Shown: positions 9,844 to 18,969 of the stretch, one piece after another
Layout: every line of letters begins with the position of its first letter
Numbering within the stretch: the first letter of the stretch is position 1
From: Candidatus Zhuqueibacterota bacterium
GTDB lineage: Bacteria > Zhuqueibacterota > Zhuqueibacteria > Residuimicrobiales > JAFGEC01
Length of the DNA: 32,378 nucleotides
Assembly (NCBI GenBank): GCA_016931775.1
Contig: JAFGEC010000286.1
Location: 1-32,378 of the forward strand
Direction: 5' to 3'
Notes under the pieces: generated by a model
Seen by the model: the letters and a program-made list of their open reading frames with translations, nothing else
What the model was told of the DNA's origin: nothing
The model's database searches: none
Translations under genes and position numbers: made by a program

Positions 9844-10665
9844 TCAATCAAACCACTCAACAGGATCACATCCGTAATAGTCCTCCAGCACCCGGTACAG
9901 TTCCGGGTGTTTGTTTTTTAATGCCCAGGGTCTTTCAAAAAACAATTCTGTGACGACGGCAAAAAATTCCGCCGGATTCACACTGCCGTATTCATCGATG
10001 ACATGATCGAGATTATGCTGTAATGCCAAAAGTAATTTTTTGTATTCTCTTTGAAAAACTTTTACCCAAATTGCATAGCCTCCCGGTTTTAGAATCGGAG
10101 CGCCGTCCGCTTCACCATCTTCCTGATCCAGTTGATGGGCAAACTCGTGGTAAACCACATTATGTCCATCCATATGTTCCACAGCACCGTGTTTTGCATG
10201 ATCCCAGGCAAGAACCAGATCACCCCTGGTCCAGGATTCGCCTAATCGCGCGATTTCTTCGGTAACAATTTTACCAAAGCCGTCATTTCTTTTCGCCTTA
10301 TATGCCGATGGATACACCAGAATGGTTTTCAACCGTGGATAAAAGGTCGGATTGGGATTATTGACCAGCAGCAGACAAGCCTGGGCGGCTATGGTCACGC
10401 GCATTTCATCACTCACATCCTGACCACCGCAGCCCTCAAATTTTTTTTCCGCCAGGAAAACGAGTATGTATTGGTGCAGTGTTTTTTGAATTTCCGGCGG
10501 TAATTTGGAATAAAGTGAAATGTTACTTTCTAAAATTGAAATCCATATGACGGGAAATGGCTCCGACATGATTTTTTTTCGTCTGGCGGAGCGATATTTT
10601 TGTAAAAGATATGGGAACAAAAGCACAAGCAAGGCGACAAGACCAATAATAATAAATGGAAACAT
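9844..10665 (-). CDS. mtfA: MtfA-like zinc metallopeptidase (M90 family), membrane-anchored
   Basis: 273 residues. The zinc-binding HEFAH motif lies at H173-E174-x2-H177 inside VVYHEFAHQLDQEDG, and a downstream NPAEFFAVVTELFFE segment (229-243) supplies the likely third ligand, E233. Both are hallmarks of the MtfA/M90 peptidase family. Residues 2-21 form one hydrophobic segment followed by basic YRSARRKK, so the domain is probably tethered to the inner membrane facing the cytoplasm; E. coli MtfA lacks such an anchor. In E. coli, MtfA binds the glucose-PTS repressor Mlc and has aminopeptidase activity; that partner is not implied here. The ATG at 10665 has GGAG seven bases upstream. The gene starts 14 bases after the lhr stop on the same strand, so the two are probably one transcript. 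Its 3' end faces the DUF362 gene with a single base between stop codons. Confidence 0.85.
   Translation of the reverse strand: MFPFIIIGLVALLVLLFPYLLQKYRSARRKKIMSEPFPVIWISILESNISLYSKLPPEIQKTLHQYILVFLAEKKFEGCGGQDVSDEMRVTIAAQACLLLVNNPNPTFYPRLKTILVYPSAYKAKRNDGFGKIVTEEIARLGESWTRGDLVLAWDHAKHGAVEHMDGHNVVYHEFAHQLDQEDGEADGAPILKPGGYAIWVKVFQREYKKLLLALQHNLDHVIDEYGSVNPAEFFAVVTELFFERPWALKNKHPELYRVLEDYYGCDPVEWFD
9889..9919 (+). terminator. rho-independent terminator for plus-strand transcripts, inside the convergent mtfA-like gene
   Basis: CACCCGG (9889-9895) pairs with CCGGGTG (9903-9909) across a 7-base loop and is followed by TTTGTTTTTT (9910-9919). It lies 47 bases past the DUF362 stop, within codons of the last 25 or so residues of the minus-strand mtfA-like gene (HPELYRVLE region). 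Orientation fits only plus-strand termination, since the U-tract lies on that side. The two genes are one base apart, so there is no other place for a terminator. Confidence 0.55.
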
Positions 10666-10679
10666 AAAAATACTCCAAA

Positions 10680-13600
10680 CTAATTTTCAGCACCCGAAGG
10701 CCATAGAACAATTTTGTTTCTCTCCCGTTCATACCCCGTATTCAATAATATTTGGGTTAGTTTTTCCACATCCTGTCTGATACCGTTAATTTCCGAAATT
10801 TCGATTCTATTTTTCGGTCTTGTTCCGGGAGGCAATTTGAGCCATACTTTGAGCGCGTCTGCGATCGGATGATTCATTTCCGGCCGGTAGTTTTCGGTCA
10901 ACCAGAGCCTGGAAAAATTTTCACTATAAAGTATTATTTTGTCATATTTTAATATAATATGGTTGTTTGGTGAACGGGTTACGGATATTTTCTGTTTCTG
11001 CTGATCCGACAGATTCCAGTCCACCATTCCGCCGAACGGCAATGCCGGATCGATCGTACTGAGCAATGTCATCCCCCCGGGTATAATTGGTTTTGTCTTG
11101 TGAGAATCCTGTATTATCTCAACGGCCTGATGCGTCGCAAATTGTACGCCGGATAATCCTTTAACAAAATAACCCCGCCTTATCTTTCCCTGCCATTCCA
11201 GCCGTTTCAAGATTTTAAAAATTTCATACCAGGGCAAAAAGCCGTTTTCTTTGCGGTAAAATTCTTTGACCAGAATACCGTACCTGTTTAGCAAAATATA
11301 TGCCTGCTGTTCAGCTTTGGTTTCCTCAGGACACGTGCGGCCCATAACGGCAAAGCTCGTTGTCAGAAACCAGTGGCTGGTGAGTAGATTGGCCGCAAAT
11401 TTGAGATTTCTGTGCTTTGTTTGCACCCAAAGCCGGCGTCCCGTTGCGCCGGAGCTGAAGGGCCGGGGCGTTTTGTTCGAGACGTTACGTGTTTGCAGTA
11501 CGTGAAAAAAAGAAAAATAATCGTCACATGAAACAAGGCCGTTAGAAACCAGGGCCTGGAGACCTTGCACTGTCTGTGAAAGAAGTAAATTTGTACCGTC
11601 CCGGATGTCCTGTAATGGACTTTTTCCGTTTTCTTTGAGAAAAAGATATATTGCTTTGGCATCGTGATTTTCCCGCATCAAGTCCGTCTCGTTGATATCC
11701 AAAATTGTGTTGGTTTTTGTCTTCAAACCGGATTGGTCGAGTAGAAAGGCGCCATTACCGCGTTTCATAAGAGATATGTTGACCTTGCCGGAATTCTGGG
11801 GATGGGCACAAAGAATAAACCGGCCTTCAGCAATTTTATTTGTGAATTCTTCAATATCGGTTCCCGTGCGCGGCCGCAAAATTTCACGTTCGAAAATTTT
11901 TTCAGGTAATTGTAACCCCTGATATTTTTCCAGTAGATTTAAAAGATCGGATTTCCCGCCGTTGAGAAAGTGCCATTGTCGTAGAAACCGAAAAAAAATC
12001 GCCCTGTCAGCCGGTTTCTGGGTTTCGCGGCGGATTGAAACTGCGCGCCTATAAAGAAAGGCAAAGTTTTGACGGTCACAATAAAGTTCCTGATCCACGC
12101 CGACCAAGAGGCGGCCTTTTACAATCTGCTTTTTCTGCAGGAGCTGCTCGAGAACGGGTAAAAGTTTTTCCGGTGAAGCCGAAAGATCAGTCCCCGTCTG
12201 ATCTAATGAACGGGGGCCTCGAATCCGGAGATAAGCTGTTACAAGTGCATTCAGGTGTTCCGTTGTTCGCTGCTCCCGGAACAGGGATTTCTTTTCGACG
12301 TTTATCCAGCCGACCGGAATCCTTTCTATTCTTTTATCCTGGGACAGTTTTTCCAGCATTTGTTGCATATTTTCCGGACAGCGTTCCGCCAGATTTTTTT
12401 CATCCACCGGACCCAATTGATCGATGACCTGAAACATGTCCTCTGTGTGCTTGATCCGGCGTTCCGGTGTTAAAAACTGCCATACGTTTTCAGCCTGTTC
12501 CACAATATCGGCTGTTACGAGAGTCGGGATGGATTCCTTGGATAATATTTCAGCCAGCAGTTCGCTGCTCACATCGGCTGCGGTCCCCGCCGCTCTATAC
12601 TGATCGTATTCATACATGTTTTCCGCCAGAAACCGGAATAAAAGTCCCGATGCCATGGGCGAGGGGAAAGTCGTATCAACCAAATGCAACCGGATTTTTT
12701 GATGGTGGATGTCCCGGCAAATTTTCTCCAGATTTGCCAGATCAAAAATATCCTGCAAGCATTCCCGGTATGTCTCTACCAGTATGGGGAAATCTTTAAA
12801 CTCACGCACAACCTGCAAGAGATCAGATGAACGAAGACGTTGAAGCCACAGTGGAATACGTTTATCCAATCGGGAGCGTTGCAACAGCAGGGCCCGGACG
12901 GCGTTCTGCCGGAAACGAATGGCAAAAAGCGGTGTTTTGTCTATATTCTCTATCAAGATTTGTCGAACATCAGTATGCCGCTCAGACAGTATTTTTATTA
13001 TTGGTATTTTTTCTGTGGTGTCCAACAGGCGCAGGATAAAGCCGTCATCATCATAGGAATACTGAACCTGAACCTTATAATCCCGTTCTATAACGGCCGC
13101 CACAATTATGGCCCACGCGCCGTTTATCCGCCCTCCGAAAGGCGCATGTATGATGATTTGTGGTTCGTCGGATTCGTCCTTAAATCTTTCAATTACCACT
13201 GTTTTATCCGTTGGAATAGCTTGGGTTTTTTCCGATTGACGGATAAAGTACTCCTGAATATTTGCCGCTATGGCCAGATCGGCCTGGCAGACGCCGGTCA
13301 ACCAGGCCGTTGCCGTTCCGTCTTTTATTTTTTGAAAAAGCTGTCCCCGAAAAGCGCCGATTTCACGGCTGGTTGATAAATCTCTATACAGTAAATCACC
13401 TTTCCAGAACGGTGCTTTTGGTTTTGTCGATTTGAGCGGAGTGACCATAATACGGTCCCGGGTGATATCCGTGATTTTCCATTCATTGCTGCCAAGGAAA
13501 AAAACTTCTCCAACCTTGGATTCAAATACAAATTCCTCCTCCACATCACCGATTCGTGTATTATCCCCTTGAAGATAGACACCATAATATGCACGATCGG

Positions 13601-15164
13601 GTATTGTGCCGCCGTTTATCAGTGCAGTCAACCGGGCTCCCTTGTGCGCCAAAAGCCGGTCATTCACACGGTCCCAGGTTATTTTGGGTATCAGCGACCT
13701 GATTTCGGTTTTTTCAAAACGGCCGGCAAGCATGTCGACAACGGCATTAAACGTGTTTTCCGTCATATTTCGGTAAGGATAGCTGGATTTATACAACCTG
13801 TAAAGCGCCGGCCGGTCCCAGTCCTGCATGGCCACTTCTGCCAGTATTTGCTGAGCCAGGACGTCCAGACAATTTTCCGGAATGACGGTTTCTTCAATTC
13901 GGGCCTTTTGCATGCACATTGTAAGGGCGGCGGCATCATCCAGGTCGGCCTGATAAAGCGGAATGATGCAGCCCTTACTGGTGGAGCTAACCAGGTGGCC
14001 GCTGCGGCCGATTCGTTGTAGTGCCGAGGCAACGGTTTTCGGCGTTTCCAGCTGTACCACCAGATCAATGTGCCCGATATCGATCCCCAGTTCCAGTGAG
14101 GCGGTTGCGACGACCGCCGGTATATCGCCGTTTTTGAGCCGGGTTTCTGTTTTATACCTCAATTCCCTTGATATACTGCCGTGATGCGCCAGTGCCAATT
14201 CGGCATCCGGATCACCTGTGGTTTTTCTGTGAAATTCGTTCAGCAGACGGGATACCCTTTCCGTCTGTGCGCGCATATTCACAAAAATCAGGGTGGAACG
14301 GTGACTGATGATCATCCCGTACAGCATTTCCGTGACTTTTGGCCAGATGGTCGCTTCCGGGAGATCCGTATATTCGGATACAGGTGACATGACTTTGAGG
14401 TCCATGTTTTTGCGCTGTCCGCAGTCGACTATTTTAACGGGTCGCGGTGTGCTGGTTTCCGGATTCTGTCCACCTAAAAACGCAGCGATTCTTTGCAGGG
14501 GACGTTGGGTTGCCGACAAACCGATGCGGACCGGATCGGAACAACAGATATGGATCAAACGTTCCAATGAAAGACTGAGATGTACACCGCGCTTGCTGTT
14601 GCACACGGCGTGTATTTCATCCACAATAATATATTTGACGTTTCGAAAAATAAGCCGGCCCTTGGTCGAGGTCAGTAAAAGATAGAGCGATTCCGGAGTG
14701 GTGATCAGAATGTGGGGTGGTTTTTTGACCATTTGCTGCCGGACACTTTGGGGGGTGTCGCCGGTGCGCACCGTCGTCCGGATCGCTGGGAATGTCATTT
14801 CGAGTTCTTTTGCTGAACGTTCAATACCCTGAAGAGGCGTTTGCAGGTTCCGGTAAATATCGTTATTGAGTGCTTTCAGGGGAGAAATATACAAAGTATG
14901 TACACCGGCTAAGTTTTGTTCAAATTCAACCGGATCAACATTTTCACCCTGTTTGATCAGATCATCAATACACCATAGAAACGCCGCTAGAGTTTTTCCG
15001 GAACCAGTCGGAGCAAGTATAAGGGAGTGGCGGCCTGCAGCGATGACCGGCCATCCCTTCACCTGCGGAGGACTGGGTTCGGGAAAAGTCCTGATGAACC
15101 AGCGGGCTGTGGCTGGGTGAAAAGGCAATTCAAGTAAAGTGTTTTTTTCGCCGGTGGATATCAA
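10680..15164 (-). CDS. lhr: Lhr-type large ATP-dependent DNA helicase (SF2)
   Basis: 1494 residues, close to full-length Lhr (about 1510-1540 in E. coli and mycobacteria), so both the Lhr core and the long C-terminal domain are present. Motifs in order: Q-motif region FPEPSPPQVKGWP (27-39), Walker A APTGSGKT (51-58), TPESLYLLL (156-164), DEIH (182-185), SATQRP (217-222), and motif VI QRIGRSGH. These precede the winged-helix and Lhr-specific domains; the C-terminal half contains repeated winged-helix-like stretches. Lhr enzymes are 3'-to-5' translocases acting on DNA or RNA:DNA hybrids, linked to DNA repair. The start is TTG at 15164, supported by a strong GGAGG six bases upstream (15171-15175); no competing ATG precedes the Q-motif. 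The mtfA-like gene follows 14 bases later. A small upstream frame (15289-15318) might act as a leader. Confidence 0.92.
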   Translation of the reverse strand: MISTGEKNTLLELPFHPATARWFIRTFPEPSPPQVKGWPVIAAGRHSLILAPTGSGKTLAAFLWCIDDLIKQGENVDPVEFEQNLAGVHTLYISPLKALNNDIYRNLQTPLQGIERSAKELEMTFPAIRTTVRTGDTPQSVRQQMVKKPPHILITTPESLYLLLTSTKGRLIFRNVKYIIVDEIHAVCNSKRGVHLSLSLERLIHICCSDPVRIGLSATQRPLQRIAAFLGGQNPETSTPRPVKIVDCGQRKNMDLKVMSPVSEYTDLPEATIWPKVTEMLYGMIISHRSTLIFVNMRAQTERVSRLLNEFHRKTTGDPDAELALAHHGSISRELRYKTETRLKNGDIPAVVATASLELGIDIGHIDLVVQLETPKTVASALQRIGRSGHLVSSTSKGCIIPLYQADLDDAAALTMCMQKARIEETVIPENCLDVLAQQILAEVAMQDWDRPALYRLYKSSYPYRNMTENTFNAVVDMLAGRFEKTEIRSLIPKITWDRVNDRLLAHKGARLTALINGGTIPDRAYYGVYLQGDNTRIGDVEEEFVFESKVGEVFFLGSNEWKITDITRDRIMVTPLKSTKPKAPFWKGDLLYRDLSTSREIGAFRGQLFQKIKDGTATAWLTGVCQADLAIAANIQEYFIRQSEKTQAIPTDKTVVIERFKDESDEPQIIIHAPFGGRINGAWAIIVAAVIERDYKVQVQYSYDDDGFILRLLDTTEKIPIIKILSERHTDVRQILIENIDKTPLFAIRFRQNAVRALLLQRSRLDKRIPLWLQRLRSSDLLQVVREFKDFPILVETYRECLQDIFDLANLEKICRDIHHQKIRLHLVDTTFPSPMASGLLFRFLAENMYEYDQYRAAGTAADVSSELLAEILSKESIPTLVTADIVEQAENVWQFLTPERRIKHTEDMFQVIDQLGPVDEKNLAERCPENMQQMLEKLSQDKRIERIPVGWINVEKKSLFREQRTTEHLNALVTAYLRIRGPRSLDQTGTDLSASPEKLLPVLEQLLQKKQIVKGRLLVGVDQELYCDRQNFAFLYRRAVSIRRETQKPADRAIFFRFLRQWHFLNGGKSDLLNLLEKYQGLQLPEKIFEREILRPRTGTDIEEFTNKIAEGRFILCAHPQNSGKVNISLMKRGNGAFLLDQSGLKTKTNTILDINETDLMRENHDAKAIYLFLKENGKSPLQDIRDGTNLLLSQTVQGLQALVSNGLVSCDDYFSFFHVLQTRNVSNKTPRPFSSGATGRRLWVQTKHRNLKFAANLLTSHWFLTTSFAVMGRTCPEETKAEQQAYILLNRYGILVKEFYRKENGFLPWYEIFKILKRLEWQGKIRRGYFVKGLSGVQFATHQAVEIIQDSHKTKPIIPGGMTLLSTIDPALPFGGMVDWNLSDQQKQKISVTRSPNNHIILKYDKIILYSENFSRLWLTENYRPEMNHPIADALKVWLKLPPGTRPKNRIEISEINGIRQDVEKLTQILLNTGYERERNKIVLWPSGAEN

Positions 15165-15479
15165 TCTTGGCCTCCAGTGCCAGTTTGTAGATCGTTTTTT
15201 TTGTTAATTTTGTGCTCGGAAAATTGGTAAAAATTCATCGGCAGTAAAATATTTTCGCCGGAAAAACCAAAATATAGGTCATGATCAATTAACGAAAACA
15301 ATTATCTGTTTTTAGCATAATTCCCTCCCTCCGGTCTAAAAAGATTGATCTTTTGACAAGTTATTTTAAATTCGACCAGCTGGGAAAACAGCAATTTTAT
15401 GTACAAATTGTTCGAAAATTTTTAGTGAATTTACTAAAATCCACACATAAAGTCAAAATGAACCTGATGTTGTTATAAA
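15165..15479. other. intergenic region upstream of lhr with two inverted repeats
   Basis: This 315-base stretch has no convincing gene. On the minus strand, GGAGGGAGGG (15323-15332) precedes an ATG at 15318. Two inverted repeats are visible: AAAAGAT-TG-ATCTTTT (15339-15354) and TTTTAGT-GAATTT-ACTAAAA (15420-15439). A TTGTCA hexamer (minus strand, 15354-15359) abuts the first repeat, but I find no good -10 at the proper distance. It presumably carries the lhr promoter and possibly operator sites. The AT-rich composition makes short palindromes cheap, so functional assignment is weak. Confidence 0.4.
15289..15318 (-). CDS. possible 9-codon leader peptide upstream of lhr
   Basis: ATG followed by eight more codons and TAA encodes MLKTDNCFR. 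It has the strongest purine-rich ribosome binding site in the region (GGAGGGAGGG, 15323-15332, four bases of spacing). It lies 124 bases upstream of the lhr TTG on the same strand. No run of regulatory codons is present to suggest attenuation by a specific amino acid, and no terminator hairpin follows it. It could be the translated leader of the lhr mRNA or a chance frame after a purine-rich tract. Confidence 0.2.
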   Translation of the reverse strand: MLKTDNCFR

Positions 15480-15513
15480 AAAAAAGTCCGATGAGTACTC
15501 ATCGGACTTTTTT
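15480..15513. terminator. perfect palindromic bidirectional terminator
   Basis: A perfect inverted repeat is centred at 15496/15497: A-tract, GTCCGATGA, GTAC loop, TCATCGGAC, T-tract (15508-15513). The A and T tracts on both sides allow rho-independent termination in either direction. It lies 18 bases past the stop of the minus-strand LamG surface-protein gene and keeps that transcription from entering lhr. Confidence 0.9.
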
Positions 15514-15531
15514 GAGGATAGCAGTTCAATG

Positions 15532-18500
15532 TTATTTTAAATAAACCATACGGCGTGTTTCCTGATGTTTCCCTGTTTGAATGCGGTAAAAATAGATACC
15601 TGAAGCCGCCATATTGCCTGCGTCCGTTGTGCCGTTCCAGTAGATTTCATGGACACCAGCGGAATAAGAGGTATTGGTAAGGGTTTTAATCGTTCTGCCG
15701 TGTACATCAAAAATATCCAGTTTCACATGGGCATCCGTTTCTTCGACCGGTATAGCGAACGATATGGTCGTTCCGCCGTTAAACGGATTGGGATAATTTT
15801 GCAGTAACTGAAACTTGTCAGGAGCCACAGGTTCGGCGGATAGTTCCGTCTCCAGCGTCTGGGCAAAAGCGGAAGCAAGAGCAGGAGGAGCCGGTGGTCT
15901 GTCGCTGTCGACCCAGAGCGGATCGGCTGCATCGGCACCGGGTGTTGTCCCCAACTGGCCGTTATTAGCAAAGGGTGACAGGTCGCCGGCTGTCTGACCG
16001 GCGCCTTCATCAAAGTTAAAGCATGCGACAAGACCGGCTTCCGAACCATTAGGTTGAGCGTACATTTGGGCTGCAATTTGACCGGGGGTTTTAGCGATGT
16101 TCCATATATGAAGATCGTCCAAAGTACCCTGAAAGTGCGCTTCCGTTTTGGTTCGTCGGTCCACTGCGCCGATAATCAAGTCGCCAAGTAATTTACGCGG
16201 AGCGACCAGTGCGGGTTTTGACGCCTCTTCAACACCGTCCACGAAAATTTTGGCAAAAGTACCGTTATAAGTCACGGCAATATGGTACCATGTGTTGGGT
16301 AGTAATACGGTTTGCGTCGGACCGGCGACAAATTTCATTCGGGAAATGTCACCGGTAACCACTGTTCTTAAAGCACCGGCGATGGTTGCCTGGGCATCGT
16401 AAAAACTGATAAAATATTCATCCCAGTTTCCTTTTTCCAGAATACGGGAATCGGCCTGGAAAGGATTCTCGGTTTTTAACCAGAATTCAATGGTAAAATT
16501 TTGAGAAACGTTGAGACTGGCGTCGTGAGGAACACGGACATAGTCATCGTTGCCGTCGAAGTGCAGCGCATGATTTGGGGCTCCGCCATCCAACACGATT
16601 GTGAAAATATTATCACTTGTGTCCTGCGGATTTCCTCCTACTGCCATAACCTTGACCAGAGCCTGATTCGCCACAATTTGAGGGACAATCCAGTTGAATT
16701 TTCCCGAATGGGGCTGGTTTGTTGCCAAAGTTGTCCAGGTGCCACCGTTATTCAGACTGAGTTCCACGTTGACCAGGCCGAGGTAATTGTCCGAATCCCA
16801 CCAGATATCATAAGCGTTTCCGGCAACAAGAACTTCACCCCCGTTGGGGAAAATGACGGTGATGTTTTCAGGGATGACCTGAGGCACGATTGAAAACACA
16901 TTATCGCTGGTGTCTGAAGGCGCACCGGAGGCGGTGTCGTAAACACGCACCAGGCCTTCATCGGTTTGTACATTGGGGACAGCCCATCCGATGGTTCCGG
17001 TTGACGGCATGTTAAATCCCAACGGATCCCAAGTGGCGCCGCTGTCCAGGGAGACCTCGACGGTGACTTTACCGTTATACAGTAATGAAGTCCAGCTCAC
17101 GTCATAAAAGGTATTTCCATTCAACACCTCGCCGCCGTTCGGTTTTACAACTCGAACACCCGGCTCCGGATCCTTGAAATAGAAACACCAATAGGTTTCA
17201 TCCCACGGGCAACCGCCGCCCCAGCCATCGGATATCCGGAGCCAGCCCGTTTTTTGACCATAATTGGGAACCTGCCACAAAAAGGAACCGTCGTTCGGCG
17301 TGTTTTGAGCGATTGTCACCGGATACGTTTCACCTTCATCAAACGACAATTCAATGGTTATTGTATTGCTGATGTTATAGGATGCCCATCGGATTTCCCA
17401 TGTGTCGCCCCAGGCAATATGTTCGCGATCATAGGGTGAGATCAGTTGAATCCATTGATTGACGGCATTCCACGGTCTTTTATTCAGGTCGTTGGTAATC
17501 AGGACTTGATCCATTTCCGCAAAAGGTTCCCGGCCGCGAAAAGATAATTTGTGGGCTCCGGCCGCCAATGTCACATAAACGGGATCAATGTCGGCAACAC
17601 TTGGTGGAAAACCATTGGGACCCCGGTGTGAAACTATCTGCCAGCGCCAATTCGGACCTTTTTCAAGATCCCACAGCCATTCGGTTCCTCCATCCATAGA
17701 AACCCACCATGAATTGCGGGTACCACCTGGTGCAAACATACGGCCCCAAATGATATAAACACCAGGATGCGTGACAGTAAAATTATACTCTGCAATGGCA
17801 TTAGATCCCTGCTTTACGAAAATGCTCTGGCATTGAAATGCTTTTCCCCGGATGCCGATTTCCATTTGTTCGGTTAACAGATCGGCATCTTCAGCTTCCC
17901 AGAAAAATTCCTGCTGCCAGCCGCCGGGATCGAGGATGGTGACAAGGCCGTCACTGTCGTCAAAAAAAAGTTCGTCGAGTGCATTGCACACTCTAAAACG
18001 TGCGGCCGTTGTCGGATAACCGGGAACATAGGTTTCAAAAGCGCCGTCATTGGGCGTTCGATAGGCGATCATGCGCCATTTAGCGAGATTATCCTGCCAA
18101 AAGTAAACGTTTACCTGAGGAACCGCTGCATCTACGGCCCACAGTACTGTCAAAGGATTGCCGATAACCAGCGCGGGTTCACCACCACCGCCGTTGGGGT
18201 ATATAAGTTTATATCCAATAGGTGCAGATGATGCAACGTGCTGGGGATCTTCGGTCTCGGCTGTATCATTTGTACCTCGAAGTAGAGCCAATCCGGTTAA
18301 CTGCAGATCGCCAAAAATTTGCGTACCAAGGGCTTCATCCAAACTGTAACAGGCAAACAGACCTGGCTCAGCCCCGGTGAGAGAGGTGCCGCGAGTATTG
18401 GCGATTTCCGCATCCGTCCGTCCGGTCGTCCACAAGCGAATTTCATCGATATATCCGTTAACAGAACGGCCGCCGCTCAAATTATTACCCAGTAACAAGG

Positions 18501-18969
18501 GATCTGTTACCGCCGGAAGGGCAAAATTGGCATGTGTGCTGCTGGAGGCACATTTAACACCATCGAGGAAAATGTTGGTGCGAAAAACACCCGCCGTTTC
18601 TTCAAACCGGCGGACAGCGACGTGGTGCCACTGATTCAAGAAGACGCTGTTATTTGGCGTAAATATGCTCTGTGCTGTTCCACTACTATTTTCCTGAAAG
18701 ACTATACTATGGTTTATGGCATCGATGTACAATGCAAATGACAGCCGGCGTTGTAAAATTCGTGAATCGTTGCCATAGGAATTTAACTTGATCCAGACCT
18801 CAAATGTATATGTCGTGGTAAAGTTGGTGTTTAACAGGTTTGTACCCGTTGTGTCCGAAAAAGTTGCGACATCGTTGTCAGCGGATTCGTAAAGAAAGGC
18901 ATTGCCCGGATCCGCCCATAATGAGCAAAAAGGCAAAAGAACCGCAAAAAGTACAAGAAATTTTTTCAT
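15532..18969 (-). CDS. Large secreted LamG/Ig-repeat surface protein with T9SS type A sorting domain
   Basis: 1145 residues, Sec signal peptide at 1-19 (LLPFCSLWA|DPG). Domains in order: LamG/concanavalin-like (about 23-215); Ig-like repeat (254-347); a carbohydrate-binding-like module starting WEAEDAD (357-492); three further Ig-like repeats (506-600, 604-695, 702-793), the last two with PNGGEVL openings and SLDSGATW/SLNNGGTW strands; a second LamG (800-985); a Pro/Ala-rich linker; and a type A sorting domain (1052-1145) with NYPNPFNGGTT and ASGIYFYRIQTG. LamG and CBM-like modules generally bind glycans or act in adhesion; no catalytic domain is visible. It is probably exported by T9SS and anchored or released at the cell surface, with the PorU-like proteins in this window as candidate processors. 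ATG 18969 has a perfect GGAGG seven bases upstream. It appears monocistronic, with its own terminator. Substrate unknown. Confidence 0.87.
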   Translation of the reverse strand: MKKFLVLFAVLLPFCSLWADPGNAFLYESADNDVATFSDTTGTNLLNTNFTTTYTFEVWIKLNSYGNDSRILQRRLSFALYIDAINHSIVFQENSSGTAQSIFTPNNSVFLNQWHHVAVRRFEETAGVFRTNIFLDGVKCASSSTHANFALPAVTDPLLLGNNLSGGRSVNGYIDEIRLWTTGRTDAEIANTRGTSLTGAEPGLFACYSLDEALGTQIFGDLQLTGLALLRGTNDTAETEDPQHVASSAPIGYKLIYPNGGGGEPALVIGNPLTVLWAVDAAVPQVNVYFWQDNLAKWRMIAYRTPNDGAFETYVPGYPTTAARFRVCNALDELFFDDSDGLVTILDPGGWQQEFFWEAEDADLLTEQMEIGIRGKAFQCQSIFVKQGSNAIAEYNFTVTHPGVYIIWGRMFAPGGTRNSWWVSMDGGTEWLWDLEKGPNWRWQIVSHRGPNGFPPSVADIDPVYVTLAAGAHKLSFRGREPFAEMDQVLITNDLNKRPWNAVNQWIQLISPYDREHIAWGDTWEIRWASYNISNTITIELSFDEGETYPVTIAQNTPNDGSFLWQVPNYGQKTGWLRISDGWGGGCPWDETYWCFYFKDPEPGVRVVKPNGGEVLNGNTFYDVSWTSLLYNGKVTVEVSLDSGATWDPLGFNMPSTGTIGWAVPNVQTDEGLVRVYDTASGAPSDTSDNVFSIVPQVIPENITVIFPNGGEVLVAGNAYDIWWDSDNYLGLVNVELSLNNGGTWTTLATNQPHSGKFNWIVPQIVANQALVKVMAVGGNPQDTSDNIFTIVLDGGAPNHALHFDGNDDYVRVPHDASLNVSQNFTIEFWLKTENPFQADSRILEKGNWDEYFISFYDAQATIAGALRTVVTGDISRMKFVAGPTQTVLLPNTWYHIAVTYNGTFAKIFVDGVEEASKPALVAPRKLLGDLIIGAVDRRTKTEAHFQGTLDDLHIWNIAKTPGQIAAQMYAQPNGSEAGLVACFNFDEGAGQTAGDLSPFANNGQLGTTPGADAADPLWVDSDRPPAPPALASAFAQTLETELSAEPVAPDKFQLLQNYPNPFNGGTTISFAIPVEETDAHVKLDIFDVHGRTIKTLTNTSYSAGVHEIYWNGTTDAGNMAASGIYFYRIQTGKHQETRRMVYLK

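Noticed and set aside
12840-13376. Plus-strand frame of 178 codons inside lhr
   Set aside because: Antisense to conserved Lhr coding sequence; aromatic- and Cys-rich composition without any motif.
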